DNA of 57,678 nt. It comes from Pseudomonas sp. QTF5 (GTDB lineage: Bacteria > Pseudomonadota > Gammaproteobacteria > Pseudomonadales > Pseudomonadaceae). Each line of letters opens with the position of its first letter. Position 1 is the first letter of the stretch. Positions 13,601-22,638 of this stretch are shown here, piece after piece. A program made the position numbers and the translations under genes. The stretch is taken from NCBI RefSeq assembly GCF_000512695.2, contig NZ_AZRW02000042.1, positions 1 to 57,678 on the forward strand, read 5' to 3'. The notes below the pieces were generated by a model that saw only the letters and a program-made list of their open reading frames with translations, had not been told where the DNA came from and did no database searches.

Positions 13601-14862
13601 GTGAGCTGGCAATCGCTGATGACTTCGGTCGTGAGCGCGAGCGTTACAAGCTGCCGTACGGTGCTGTGATTTCGGTTAAAGAAGGTGACAAGGTCGACGC
13701 TGGCGCAATCGTGGCCAAGTGGGATCCGCACACTCACCCAATCGTTACCGAAATGAAAGGTACCGTGACCTACGTGGGCATGGAAGAAGGCATCACGATC
13801 AAGCGTCAGACTGACGAATTGACCGGTATGACCAACATTGAAGTACTCGACGCCAAAGACCGTCCAGCTGCCGGTAAAGATATCCGTCCTGCTGTGAAGA
13901 TGGTTGATGACAACGGCAAGGATCTCTTGCTGCCGGGTACCGACGTAATTGCTCAGTACTTCCTGCCTGCTAACGCCCTGGTTGGTGTAGCGGACGGTGC
14001 GAAAATCGCGATCGGTGATGTTATCGCTCGTATTCCGCAAGAGACTTCGAAAACCCGCGACATCACCGGTGGTTTGCCGCGTGTTGCCGACTTGTTCGAA
14101 GCCCGTCGTCCGAAAGAAGCCTCGATTCTGGCTGAAGTCAGCGGCACCATCGCGTTCGGTAAAGAGACCAAAGGCAAGCGCCGTCTGGTTATCACCCCGA
14201 ATGACGGTAGCGATCCGTACGAAGAGCTGATTCCGAAGTGGCGTCACCTGAACGTGTTCGAAGGCGAACAGGTAAACCGCGGCGAAGTTATCTCCGACGG
14301 CCCGAGCGATCCACACGACATCCTGCGTCTGCTGGGTGTGAGTGCGCTGGCCAAGTACATCGTGAACGAGATCCAGGACGTTTATCGTCTGCAAGGCGTG
14401 AAGATCAACGATAAGCACATCGAGACCATCCTGCGTCAGATGCTGCGTAAAGTTGAAATCGCTGAATCCGGCGATTCCAGTTTCATCAAGGGCGACCAGA
14501 TGGAATTGACTCACGTTCTGGTAGAGAACGAGCGTCTGGCTGGCGACGAGAAATTCGTTTCCAAGTTCACTCGCGTACTGCTGGGTATCACCAAGGCGTC
14601 GTTGTCCACCGAATCGTTCATCTCGGCGGCTTCCTTCCAGGAAACCACTCGCGTACTGACCGAAGCGGCGGTAACCGGCAAGCGCGATTACCTGCGCGGC
14701 CTGAAAGAAAACGTAGTCGTGGGTCGTCTGATCCCGGCAGGTACCGGTCTGGCTTATCACAGCGAGCGCAAGCGCCGCCGTGAAGCGGACAAACCGTTGC
14801 GCGTAAGCGCCAGTGAAGTGGAAGCTGCACTGACCGAAGCGCTGAACTCAAGCGGTAACTGA
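10663..14862 (+). CDS. rpoC: DNA-directed RNA polymerase subunit beta'
   Basis: RpoC carries the active-site metal of RNA polymerase. The 1399-aa protein has the N-terminal zinc ribbon ([20 protein letters not shown], from about residue 70) and the NADFDGD triad at 458-464, whose aspartates 460, 462 and 464 hold Mg2+. The start is TTG at 10663 after an AGGAGG site at 10650; a TTG start is unusual but gives the expected [11 protein letters not shown] N-terminus. It ends the rplKAJL-rpoBC cluster. A long hairpin follows. Confidence 0.98.
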   Translation: [1399 protein letters not shown]

Positions 14863-14882
14863 GTTTTGCGATAAATGAGCGT

Positions 14883-14955
14883 AAGGCCCTGGCCGTTCCG
14901 TTCATCGAATCGAGACAATTTGTCGAGGTTGGATGAGCGGGGAGGTCGGGGCCTT
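14883..14955 (+). other. Long RNA hairpin between rpoC and rpsL
   Basis: Bases 14883-14906 pair with 14932-14955, with one mismatch (G14895 against A14943) and several G-T pairs. The 25-base loop contains a smaller GACA/TGTC hairpin. No T-run follows, so it may be a poor terminator, an RNase III processing site or both. The -35 box of the str promoter begins four bases later. Confidence 0.65.
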
Positions 14956-14958
14956 GCC

Positions 14959-14987
14959 TTGACTGGGGGCAAGATCCTCTTTAGACT
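14959..14987 (+). promoter_or_regulatory. Promoter of the str operon (rpsL-rpsG-fusA-tuf)
   Basis: TTGACT (14959-14964) and TAGACT (14982-14987) lie 17 bases apart, about 90 bases before the rpsL start. The position immediately after the rpoC hairpin fits an independent transcription start for the str operon. Confidence 0.7.
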
Positions 14988-15078
14988 CTTGTACCCCTAA
15001 ATTTGGCGGGAATTCGTTCCTGCCATTTTGCTTTTCTTGCAAGACAATAGCGTCGCAAGACAACAGTGGAGCTAGTAG

Positions 15079-15450
15079 ATGGCAACTATCAACCAGCTGG
15101 TACGTCAGCCGCGTAAGCGTATCGTCGAGAAATCCGACGTACCTGCGCTGCAGAACTGCCCGCAACGTCGTGGCGTATGCACCCGTGTGTATACCACCAC
15201 GCCGAAAAAACCTAACTCGGCACTGCGTAAAGTATGCCGTGTGCGTCTGACCAACGGTTTCGAGGTTTCCTCGTACATCGGCGGTGAAGGCCACAACCTG
15301 CAAGAGCACAGCGTGGTACTGATCCGCGGCGGTCGTGTAAAAGACTTGCCAGGTGTTCGTTACCACACCGTACGCGGTTCTTTGGATACTTCCGGCGTTA
15401 AAGGTCGTAACCAGGGTCGTTCGAAGTACGGTACCAAGAAGCCTAAGTAG
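15079..15450 (+). CDS. rpsL: 30S ribosomal protein S12
   Basis: S12 sits at the decoding centre and controls accuracy. The 123-aa protein has the conserved TTPKKPNSALRKVCRVRL and GGRVKDLPGVRYHTVRG loops. Lys43 and Lys88 (numbered from Met1), the usual sites of streptomycin-resistance changes, are wild type. Asp89 (Asp88 in mature E. coli numbering) is the residue that RimO methylthiolates in E. coli, a modification that YcaO is reported to promote; a YcaO protein is encoded at 40755-42959. Confidence 0.98.
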   Translation: MATINQLVRQPRKRIVEKSDVPALQNCPQRRGVCTRVYTTTPKKPNSALRKVCRVRLTNGFEVSSYIGGEGHNLQEHSVVLIRGGRVKDLPGVRYHTVRGSLDTSGVKGRNQGRSKYGTKKPK

Positions 15451-15568
15451 TAGTGGCTTTTTGTAAAAACTGATTTTCTATTTTTCTGAGTCGATAAGAG
15501 TAAGGTCGGAGGCGTCCCGAAAGGGCACCGATTCCGAGCGAACCTGAAGACCGTTTGAGGGCTTATCC

Positions 15569-16039
15569 ATGCCAAGAAGACGCGTAGCAGCCAAGCGCGA
15601 AGTGCTTGACGATCCAAAATACGGCAGCCAGATCCTGGCCAAGTTCATGAACCACGTAATGGAAAGCGGCAAGAAAGCCGTTGCCGAGCGTATCGTTTAT
15701 GGCGCGCTGGAAAAGGTTAAAGAACGCAAGAACAGCGATCCCCTGGAAATCTTCGAGAAAGCTCTCGACGCCATCGCTCCGCTGGTCGAAGTGAAGTCGC
15801 GCCGTGTAGGCGGTGCTACTTACCAGGTTCCGGTCGAAGTTCGTCCGTCCCGTCGTAACGCTCTGGCAATGCGCTGGTTGGTAGACTTCGCTCGCAAGCG
15901 CGGCGAGAAGTCTATGGCTCTGCGTTTGGCTGGCGAACTGTTGGACGCCGCTGAAGGCAAAGGTGCTGCAGTTAAGAAGCGTGAAGACGTGCACCGTATG
16001 GCTGAAGCCAACAAGGCTTTCTCGCACTACCGCTTCTAA
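15569..16039 (+). CDS. rpsG: 30S ribosomal protein S7
   Basis: S7 nucleates assembly of the 30S head and lines the E site. The 156-aa protein starts [20 protein letters not shown]. Its beta-hairpin region ([20 protein letters not shown]) is intact. In E. coli S7 is the translational repressor of the str operon, and the 118-base rpsL-rpsG spacer is where such control would act. It is followed by fusA after 30 bases. Confidence 0.98.
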
Positions 16040-16069
16040 TTTTAGCGTCACTAATTTTGCGAGGGCTTT

Positions 16070-18175
16070 ATGGCTCGTACTACACCGATTAACCGCTACC
16101 GTAACATTGGTATCGTTGCTCACGTGGATGCTGGTAAAACCACCACCACCGAGCGCGTCCTTTTTTACACTGGCAAAAGCCACAAGATGGGCGAGGTGCA
16201 TGACGGCGCCGCGACCACCGACTGGATGGTTCAGGAGCAGGAGCGTGGTATTACCATTACTTCTGCTGCTATTACCGCCTTCTGGCAGGGTTCTGCGAAG
16301 CAGCACAAGGACCAATACCGCTTCAACGTCATCGATACCCCGGGTCACGTAGACTTCACTATTGAAGTTGAACGTTCCCTGCGTGTACTCGACGGCGCTG
16401 TCGTTGTGTTCTGTGGTACTTCGGGCGTTGAGCCGCAGTCCGAAACCGTGTGGCGTCAAGCCAACAAGTACGGTGTTCCACGTATCGTTTACGTGAACAA
16501 GATGGACCGTGCCGGTGCGAACTTTCTGCGCGTGATTGCTCAGATCAAGCAGCGCCTGGGTCACACTCCGGTGCCTATCCAGTTGGCTATCGGTTCCGAA
16601 GACAACTTCCAGGGTCAGATCGATCTGATGACCATGGAAGCGGTTTACTGGAATGATGCTGACAAGGGCATGACTCCACGTCGTGAAGCTATCCCTGCTG
16701 AACTGCAGGAGCTGGCTGAAGAGTGGCGCAGCAACATGGTTGAGGCTGCGGCCGAAGCCAGCGAAGAGCTGATGAACAAGTACCTTGAAGGTGAAGAACT
16801 CACTATCGAGGAAATCAAGGCCGCTCTGCGTCAGCGTACTATCGCTGGTGAGATCGTTCTGGCTGTTTGCGGTTCTTCCTTCAAGAACAAGGGTGTTCCC
16901 CTGGTTCTCGACGCCGTTATCGACTACCTGCCTGCACCAACTGACATTCCTGCCATCAAGGGTACTGACCCGGATGACGAGGAAAAGCAGATGGAGCGTC
17001 ATGCAGATGACAACGAGCCGTTCTCGGCTCTGGCGTTCAAGATCGCTACCGACCCATTCGTGGGTACCTTGACCTTCGTCCGTGTGTACTCGGGCGTGTT
17101 GGCCTCCGGCGACGGCGTGATCAACTCGGTCAAGGGCAAGAAAGAGCGCGTGGGTCGTATGGTGCAAATGCACGCAAACGCCCGTGAAGAGATCAAGGAA
17201 GTGCGCGCTGGCGACATCGCGGCCTTGATCGGCATGAAGGACGTCACCACTGGTGAGACTTTGTGCAACGCTGACAAGCCAATCATCCTGGTTCGTATGG
17301 ACTTCCCGGAGCCGGTTATTTCGGTTGCCGTTGAGCCAAAGACCAAGGATGACCAGGAAAAAATGGGTATCGCTCTGGGCAAGCTTGCTCAGGAAGACCC
17401 GTCTTTCCGCGTCAAAACTGATGAAGAGACTGGTCAAACGATCATCTCCGGCATGGGCGAGCTGCACCTGGACATCCTGGTTGACCGGATGCGCCGTGAG
17501 TTCAACGTCGAAGCCAACATCGGTAAGCCTCAGGTTTCCTATCGTGAGCGCATCACGAAGAACTGTGAAATCGAAGGCAAGTTCGTTCGTCAGTCCGGCG
17601 GTCGTGGCCAGTTCGGTCACTGCTGGATCCGTTTTGCTCCTGCTGACGAAGGTCAGGAAGGTCTGCAATTCGTGAACGAAGTAGTGGGTGGTGTGGTTCC
17701 TAAGGAATACATCCCGGCTATCCAGAAGGGTATCGAAGAGCAGATGAAGAACGGTGTTGTTGCCGGCTATCCGCTGATCGGCCTGAAGGCTACCGTGTTT
17801 GATGGTTCCTACCACGACGTCGACTCGAACGAGATGGCGTTTAAGGTGGCTGCTTCCATGGCGACCAAGCAACTGGCCCAGAAGGGCGGTGGTGAGTTGC
17901 TCGAGCCGATCATGGCGGTAGAGGTTGTTACGCCTGAAGACTATATGGGTGACGTGATGGGCGACCTTAACCGTCGTCGCGGCATGATTTTGGGTATGGA
18001 AGACACGGTCTCCGGCAAGGTTATTCGCGCCGAAGTTCCGCTGGGCGAGATGTTCGGTTATGCGACCGACGTTCGTTCCATGTCCCAGGGTCGCGCAAGC
18101 TACTCTATGGAATTCAAAAAATACAATACAGCTCCGTCGCACATCGTCGAAACTGTAACCAAAAAACAAGGCTGA
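16070..18175 (+). CDS. fusA: Elongation factor G
   Basis: EF-G is the GTPase that drives ribosomal translocation and, with RRF, recycling. The 701-aa protein has the five-domain layout. G1 AHVDAGKTTTTER lies near residue 17, G3 DTPGHVDF near 88-95, and NKMDRAG near 142. The switch-I stretch QERGITITSAA is intact. It lies 30 bases after rpsG and 31 before tuf in the str operon. Pseudomonas often carries a second EF-G elsewhere; this is the ribosomal-operon copy. Confidence 0.98.
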   Translation: MARTTPINRYRNIGIVAHVDAGKTTTTERVLFYTGKSHKMGEVHDGAATTDWMVQEQERGITITSAAITAFWQGSAKQHKDQYRFNVIDTPGHVDFTIEVERSLRVLDGAVVVFCGTSGVEPQSETVWRQANKYGVPRIVYVNKMDRAGANFLRVIAQIKQRLGHTPVPIQLAIGSEDNFQGQIDLMTMEAVYWNDADKGMTPRREAIPAELQELAEEWRSNMVEAAAEASEELMNKYLEGEELTIEEIKAALRQRTIAGEIVLAVCGSSFKNKGVPLVLDAVIDYLPAPTDIPAIKGTDPDDEEKQMERHADDNEPFSALAFKIATDPFVGTLTFVRVYSGVLASGDGVINSVKGKKERVGRMVQMHANAREEIKEVRAGDIAALIGMKDVTTGETLCNADKPIILVRMDFPEPVISVAVEPKTKDDQEKMGIALGKLAQEDPSFRVKTDEETGQTIISGMGELHLDILVDRMRREFNVEANIGKPQVSYRERITKNCEIEGKFVRQSGGRGQFGHCWIRFAPADEGQEGLQFVNEVVGGVVPKEYIPAIQKGIEEQMKNGVVAGYPLIGLKATVFDGSYHDVDSNEMAFKVAASMATKQLAQKGGGELLEPIMAVEVVTPEDYMGDVMGDLNRRRGMILGMEDTVSGKVIRAEVPLGEMFGYATDVRSMSQGRASYSMEFKKYNTAPSHIVETVTKKQG

Positions 18176-18206
18176 TTCAGCCCCTTTAGGCTAGGAGTTA
18201 ATTGTC

Positions 18207-19400
18207 GTGGCTAAAGAAAAATTTGATCGTTCCCTTCCGCACGTCAACGTTGGCACCATCGGTCACGTTGACCACGGTAAAACCACTCTGACTGCTGCTC
18301 TGACTCGCGTCTGCTCCGAAGTTTTCGGTTCGGCCGTCGTTGAATTCGATAAAATCGACAGCGCACCAGAAGAAAAAGCTCGCGGTATCACCATCAACAC
18401 CGCGCACGTTGAGTACAACTCCAAGATCCGTCACTACGCTCACGTCGACTGCCCAGGTCACGCTGACTATGTGAAGAACATGATCACCGGTGCTGCTCAA
18501 ATGGACGGCGCTATCCTGGTTTGCTCGGCCGCTGATGGTCCGATGCCACAAACCCGTGAGCACATCCTGCTGTCCCGTCAGGTAGGCGTTCCGTACATCG
18601 TGGTCTTCCTGAACAAGGCTGACCTGGTAGACGACGCTGAGCTGCTGGAACTGGTTGAGATGGAAGTTCGCGACCTGCTGAGCACTTACGACTTCCCAGG
18701 CGACGACACTCCGATCATCATCGGTTCGGCTCGTATGGCGCTGGAAGGCAAAGACGATAACGAAATGGGCACCACTGCCGTTCGTAAACTGGTTGAGACT
18801 CTGGACAGCTACATCCCAGAACCAGTTCGTCTGACCGACAAGCCGTTCCTGATGCCAATCGAAGACGTATTCTCGATCTCCGGTCGCGGTACTGTTGTGA
18901 CTGGTCGTATCGAGCGCGGTATCGTTCGCGTTCAAGATCCACTGGAAATCGTTGGTCTGCGTGACACCACCGTCACCACCTGCACCGGTGTTGAAATGTT
19001 CCGCAAGCTGCTTGACGAAGGTCGTGCTGGCGAGAACTGCGGCGTTCTGCTGCGTGGCACCAAGCGTGACGACGTTGAGCGTGGTCAGGTTCTGGTTAAG
19101 CCGGGTTCGGTTAAGCCGCACACCAAGTTCACCGCAGAAGTTTACGTTCTGAGCAAGGAAGAAGGCGGTCGTCACACTCCGTTCTTCAAAGGCTACCGTC
19201 CACAGTTCTACTTCCGTACTACTGACGTGACCGGTAACTGCGAGCTGCCAGAAGGCGTTGAAATGGTAATGCCAGGTGACAACATTCAGATGACTGTTAC
19301 CCTGATCAAAACCATCGCGATGGAAGATGGTCTGCGTTTCGCTATCCGTGAAGGCGGTCGTACCGTCGGCGCTGGCGTCGTAGCCAAAATCATCGAGTAA
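18207..19400 (+). CDS. tuf: Elongation factor Tu
   Basis: EF-Tu delivers aminoacyl-tRNA to the A site as a GTP complex. The 397-aa protein starts at GTG 18207 after an AGGAG site. It carries GHVDHGKTTLTAAL (G1, residues 19-26), DCPGHADYV (G3) and NKADLVDD (G4), then the two beta-barrel domains. This is the str-operon copy. The second copy usual upstream of secE is missing here, so this may be the only tuf gene in the genome. A strong terminator follows. Confidence 0.98.
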   Translation: MAKEKFDRSLPHVNVGTIGHVDHGKTTLTAALTRVCSEVFGSAVVEFDKIDSAPEEKARGITINTAHVEYNSKIRHYAHVDCPGHADYVKNMITGAAQMDGAILVCSAADGPMPQTREHILLSRQVGVPYIVVFLNKADLVDDAELLELVEMEVRDLLSTYDFPGDDTPIIIGSARMALEGKDDNEMGTTAVRKLVETLDSYIPEPVRLTDKPFLMPIEDVFSISGRGTVVTGRIERGIVRVQDPLEIVGLRDTTVTTCTGVEMFRKLLDEGRAGENCGVLLRGTKRDDVERGQVLVKPGSVKPHTKFTAEVYVLSKEEGGRHTPFFKGYRPQFYFRTTDVTGNCELPEGVEMVMPGDNIQMTVTLIKTIAMEDGLRFAIREGGRTVGAGVVAKIIE

Positions 19401-19430
19401 TCTCTTTGTTGAGATAGCTTCGATGCTTTG

Positions 19431-19460
19431 AAAAAGCCCCCGCTCAGCGGGGGCTTTTTT
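19431..19460 (+). terminator. Intrinsic terminator after tuf
   Basis: AAAAAGCCCCCGC (19431-19443) pairs with GCGGGGGCTTTTT (19447-19459) around a three-base loop. The A- and T-rich flanks make it strong in both directions. It ends the str operon 7 bases before the S10 promoter. Confidence 0.9.
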
Positions 19461-19466
19461 ATTGGG

Positions 19467-19495
19467 TTGACACCTATCTGGGGCGTCTATAGAAT
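19467..19495 (+). promoter_or_regulatory. Promoter of the S10 operon
   Basis: TTGACA (19467-19472) and TAGAAT (19490-19495) lie 17 bases apart, close to sigma-70 consensus, about 62 bases before the rpsJ start. The short leader leaves less room than the E. coli S10 leader, where L4 acts. Confidence 0.8.
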
Positions 19496-19557
19496 TGCGC
19501 CTCCTTTTAACGGGCGTATTGCGCTCGGTGGGAATAGCAGCCGGAGTCTGAAATCCA

Positions 19558-19869
19558 ATGCAAAATCAGCAAATCCGTATCAGGTTGAAGGCTTTTGACC
19601 ATCGCCTGATCGACCAATCCACCCAGGAAATCGTGGAAACCGCGAAACGTACTGGTGCTCAAGTGCGTGGTCCAATTCCACTGCCTACCCGTAAAGAGCG
19701 GTTCACCGTTCTGGTCTCCCCGCACGTCAACAAAGACGCGCGTGACCAGTACGAGATCCGTACTCATAAGCGCGTTCTGGACATCGTCCAGCCAACGGAT
19801 AAAACCGTTGATGCTCTTATGAAGCTTGATCTCGCGGCCGGTGTGGAAGTGCAGATCAGCCTCGGCTAA
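19558..19869 (+). CDS. rpsJ: 30S ribosomal protein S10
   Basis: S10 is part of the 30S head and is the NusE factor that links NusG or NusB to the ribosome. The 103-aa protein starts [19 protein letters not shown] and has the long loop [20 protein letters not shown]. It opens the S10 operon behind a near-consensus promoter. Its partner NusG is encoded at 3387-3920. Confidence 0.98.
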
Positions 19870-19949
19870 GACTCGGTCTTAGTCGTGTAACGCTCTGAAA
19901 TGGGCGGCCATAGCGGGTGAAAGCCCCGTACACTCATGAGGTTTACAAC

Positions 19950-20585
19950 ATGACTATTGGTGTAGTCGGTCGTAAATGCGGTATGACCCGTATTTTCACC
20001 GAAGAAGGTGTCTCCATTCCGGTCACGGTCATTGAGATCGAGCCGAATCGCGTCACCCAGTTCAAAACTGAAGAGACCGATGGCTATCGTGCAGTGCAAG
20101 TCACTGTAGGCGAGCGTCGTGCTTCGCGTGTAACAGCAGCTCAGGCTGGCCACTTCGCTAAAGCGAACGTTGCCGCTGGTCGTACCGTAATGGAGTTCCG
20201 CCTTGAAGAAGGTGAATACCAGGCCGGCGATCTGATCAACGCTGAAATCTTCGCCGCTGGTCAACTGGTTGATGTAACCGGTCAGTCCAAAGGTAAAGGC
20301 TTCCAGGGTACGATCAAGCGTTGGAATTTCCGCGGGCAAGATAACACCCACGGTAACTCCGTATCCCACCGCGTTCCAGGCTCTATCGGCCAGTGCCAGA
20401 CTCCTGGTCGTGTATTCAAGGGCAAAAAAATGTCCGGTCATATGGGCGCTGAGCGCGTGACCGTGCAGTCCCTCGAAGTAGTGCGCGTGGACGCTGAACG
20501 CAATCTGTTGTTGGTCAAGGGCGCTGTTCCTGGCGCTACTGGCGGCAACTTGGTTGTACGTCCAGCAGCCAAGGCTCGCGGTTAA
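19950..20585 (+). CDS. rplC: 50S ribosomal protein L3
   Basis: L3 is an early assembly protein close to the peptidyl transferase centre. The ATG at 19950 gives 211 aa starting MTIGVVGRKCGMTRIF, the usual start; an in-frame ATG at 19917 would add 11 unrelated residues. The central loop RGQDNTHGNSVSHRVPGSIG includes the glutamine region methylated by PrmB in E. coli. It is the second gene of the S10 operon. Confidence 0.97.
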   Translation: MTIGVVGRKCGMTRIFTEEGVSIPVTVIEIEPNRVTQFKTEETDGYRAVQVTVGERRASRVTAAQAGHFAKANVAAGRTVMEFRLEEGEYQAGDLINAEIFAAGQLVDVTGQSKGKGFQGTIKRWNFRGQDNTHGNSVSHRVPGSIGQCQTPGRVFKGKKMSGHMGAERVTVQSLEVVRVDAERNLLLVKGAVPGATGGNLVVRPAAKARG

Positions 20586-20597
20586 GGGGAAGCTGAC

Positions 20598-21200
20598 ATG
20601 CAATTAAATGTAAATGACGCTCAAGCGATCGAAGTTTCCGAACTGACATTTGGCGGCGAATTCAACGAGACGCTGGTTCACCAAGCAGTCGTGGCCTACA
20701 TGGCCGGCGGCCGTCAAGGTAGCAAGCAGCAAAAGACCCGTTCCGACGTTCGTGGTGGCGGTAAGCGTCCATGGCGTCAGAAAGGTACTGGCCGTGCTCG
20801 TGCCGGTACTATCCGTAGCCCAATCTGGCGTGGCGGCGGTACCACTTTCGCAGCTCGTCCTCAGGATCACTCCCAGAAGCTGAACAAGAAGATGTATCGC
20901 GCAGCAATGCGTTCCATCCTTGCTGAGCTGGTGCGTACTGATCGTCTGGTCGTGGTTCAGGATTTCGCCGTTGAAACGCCGAAAACCAAAGACCTGCTGG
21001 GCAAGCTGAACAACATGAGCCTGACCGACGTTCTGATCGTGTCGGACGCTGTTGATCAGAACCTGTACCTGGCTGCTCGTAACCTGCCACACGTAGATGT
21101 ACGTGACGTGCAAGGTTCCGATCCAGTTAGTCTGATCGCATACGACAAGGTGTTGATCACCGTGTCGGCCGTGAAGAAATTCGAGGAGCTGCTGGGATGA
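20598..21200 (+). CDS. rplD: 50S ribosomal protein L4
   Basis: L4 reaches into the exit tunnel and in E. coli represses the S10 operon. The 200-aa protein has the tunnel loop [20 protein letters not shown], in which macrolide-resistance changes occur; it looks wild type. It starts 12 bases after rplC and its stop overlaps the rplW start (ATGA), so the two are coupled. Confidence 0.98.
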
Positions 21201-21496
21201 ACCAGGAACGCGTATTTAAAGTTCTGCTTGGCCCGCACGTTTCCGAGAAGGCTACGGTTCTGGCAGACAAGAAAGGCCAGTTCGTTTTCAAGGTTGCTAC
21301 TGATGCAACCAAGCTGGAAATCAAGAAGGCCGTCGAAAGCCTGTTCAGCGTGAAAGTAGAGCGTGTTACTACCCTGAATGTTCTGGGTAAGAGCAAGCGC
21401 ACTGCTCGCGGTCTGGGCAAGCGTAATGACTGGAAGAAGGCAGTTATCTCCCTTCAGCCAGGCCAAGATCTCGATTTCAGCAGCAGTGCTGAGTAA
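21197..21496 (+). CDS. rplW: 50S ribosomal protein L23
   Basis: L23 lies at the tunnel exit and docks trigger factor and SRP. The 99-aa protein starts [19 protein letters not shown] and has the basic loop [21 protein letters not shown]. It overlaps the rplD stop by four bases. rplB follows after 14 bases. Confidence 0.98.
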
Positions 21497-21510
21497 GGAA
21501 GGGGTGCATC

Positions 21511-22335
21511 ATGGCAATCGTTAAATGCAAACCGACTTCCCCTGGCCGCCGTCATGTGGTCAAGGTGGTCAACCAGGAGCTGCATAAAGGCGCTCCTCAC
21601 GCACCGCTGCTCGAGAAGAAATCGAAGTCTGGTGGTCGTAACAACAATGGTCGTATTACCACTCGTCACATCGGTGGTGGCCATAAGCAGCATTATCGTC
21701 TGGTCGATTTCCGTCGCAACGACAAAGATGGCATTCCAGCCACTGTCGAGCGTATCGAATACGATCCAAACCGTACTGCTCACATTGCTCTTATGTTGTA
21801 CGCAGACGGCGAACGCCGTTACATCATCGCCCCTAAAGGCGTGAACGCTGGCGACCAGCTGATTTCGGGTGCTTTGGCTCCGATCAAGCCAGGTAACCAG
21901 TTGCAACTGCGCAGCATTCCAGTTGGTAGTACCGTACACGGCATCGAATTGAAGCCAGGTAAAGGCGCGCAAATCGCTCGTTCCGCTGGTGCTTCGGCTC
22001 AGCTGATCGCTCGTGAAGGTGTCTACGTGACCCTGCGTCTGCGTTCTGGTGAGATGCGTAAAGTGCTGGCTGAATGCCGCGCGACCCTGGGTGAAGTCTC
22101 GAACTCCGAGCACAGCCTGCGTTCGCTGGGTAAAGCTGGTGCCAAACGCTGGCGTGGCGTTCGCCCAACCGTTCGTGGTGTTGCCATGAACCCGGTTGAC
22201 CACCCACATGGTGGTGGTGAAGGTCGTACCTCTGGTGGTCGTCATCCGGTATCGCCATGGGGCTTCCCGACTAAGGGCGCGAAGACTCGTGGTAATAAGC
22301 GTACCGACAAAATGATCGTCCGTCGTCGCAAGTAA
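21511..22335 (+). CDS. rplB: 50S ribosomal protein L2
   Basis: L2 is needed for subunit association and peptidyl transferase assembly. The 274-aa protein has the conserved C-terminal GVAMNPVDHPHGGGEGRT segment with the essential histidine. It sits in the invariant rplW-rplB-rpsS order of the S10 operon. Confidence 0.99.
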   Translation: MAIVKCKPTSPGRRHVVKVVNQELHKGAPHAPLLEKKSKSGGRNNNGRITTRHIGGGHKQHYRLVDFRRNDKDGIPATVERIEYDPNRTAHIALMLYADGERRYIIAPKGVNAGDQLISGALAPIKPGNQLQLRSIPVGSTVHGIELKPGKGAQIARSAGASAQLIAREGVYVTLRLRSGEMRKVLAECRATLGEVSNSEHSLRSLGKAGAKRWRGVRPTVRGVAMNPVDHPHGGGEGRTSGGRHPVSPWGFPTKGAKTRGNKRTDKMIVRRRK

Positions 22336-22351
22336 ATAGAGGGATACGACA

Positions 22352-22627
22352 GTGCCACGTTCTCTGAAAAAAGGTCCTTTTATCGATCTTCACCTACTGA
22401 AGAAGATCGAAGTGGCGGCGGAAAAGAATGATCGCAAACCGGTGAAAACCTGGTCGCGTCGTTCGATGATCCTGCCACAAATGGTCGGTCTGACCATCGC
22501 TGTACACAACGGTCGTCTCCACGTCCCAGTTCTCGTTAACGAAGACATGGTCGGCCACAAACTGGGCGAGTTTGCCGGTACCCGCACTTACCGTGGGCAC
22601 GTGGCAGACAAGAAAGCCAAGCGTTAA
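22352..22627 (+). CDS. rpsS: 30S ribosomal protein S19
   Basis: S19 binds the 30S head next to S13. The 91-aa protein starts at GTG 22352, giving the family N-terminus MPRSLKKGPFIDLHLLKK. The rRNA-binding C-terminal part, GHKLGEFAGTRTYRGHVADK, is intact. Confidence 0.97.
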   Translation: MPRSLKKGPFIDLHLLKKIEVAAEKNDRKPVKTWSRRSMILPQMVGLTIAVHNGRLHVPVLVNEDMVGHKLGEFAGTRTYRGHVADKKAKR

Positions 22628-22638
22628 GGGGTTAGGAA

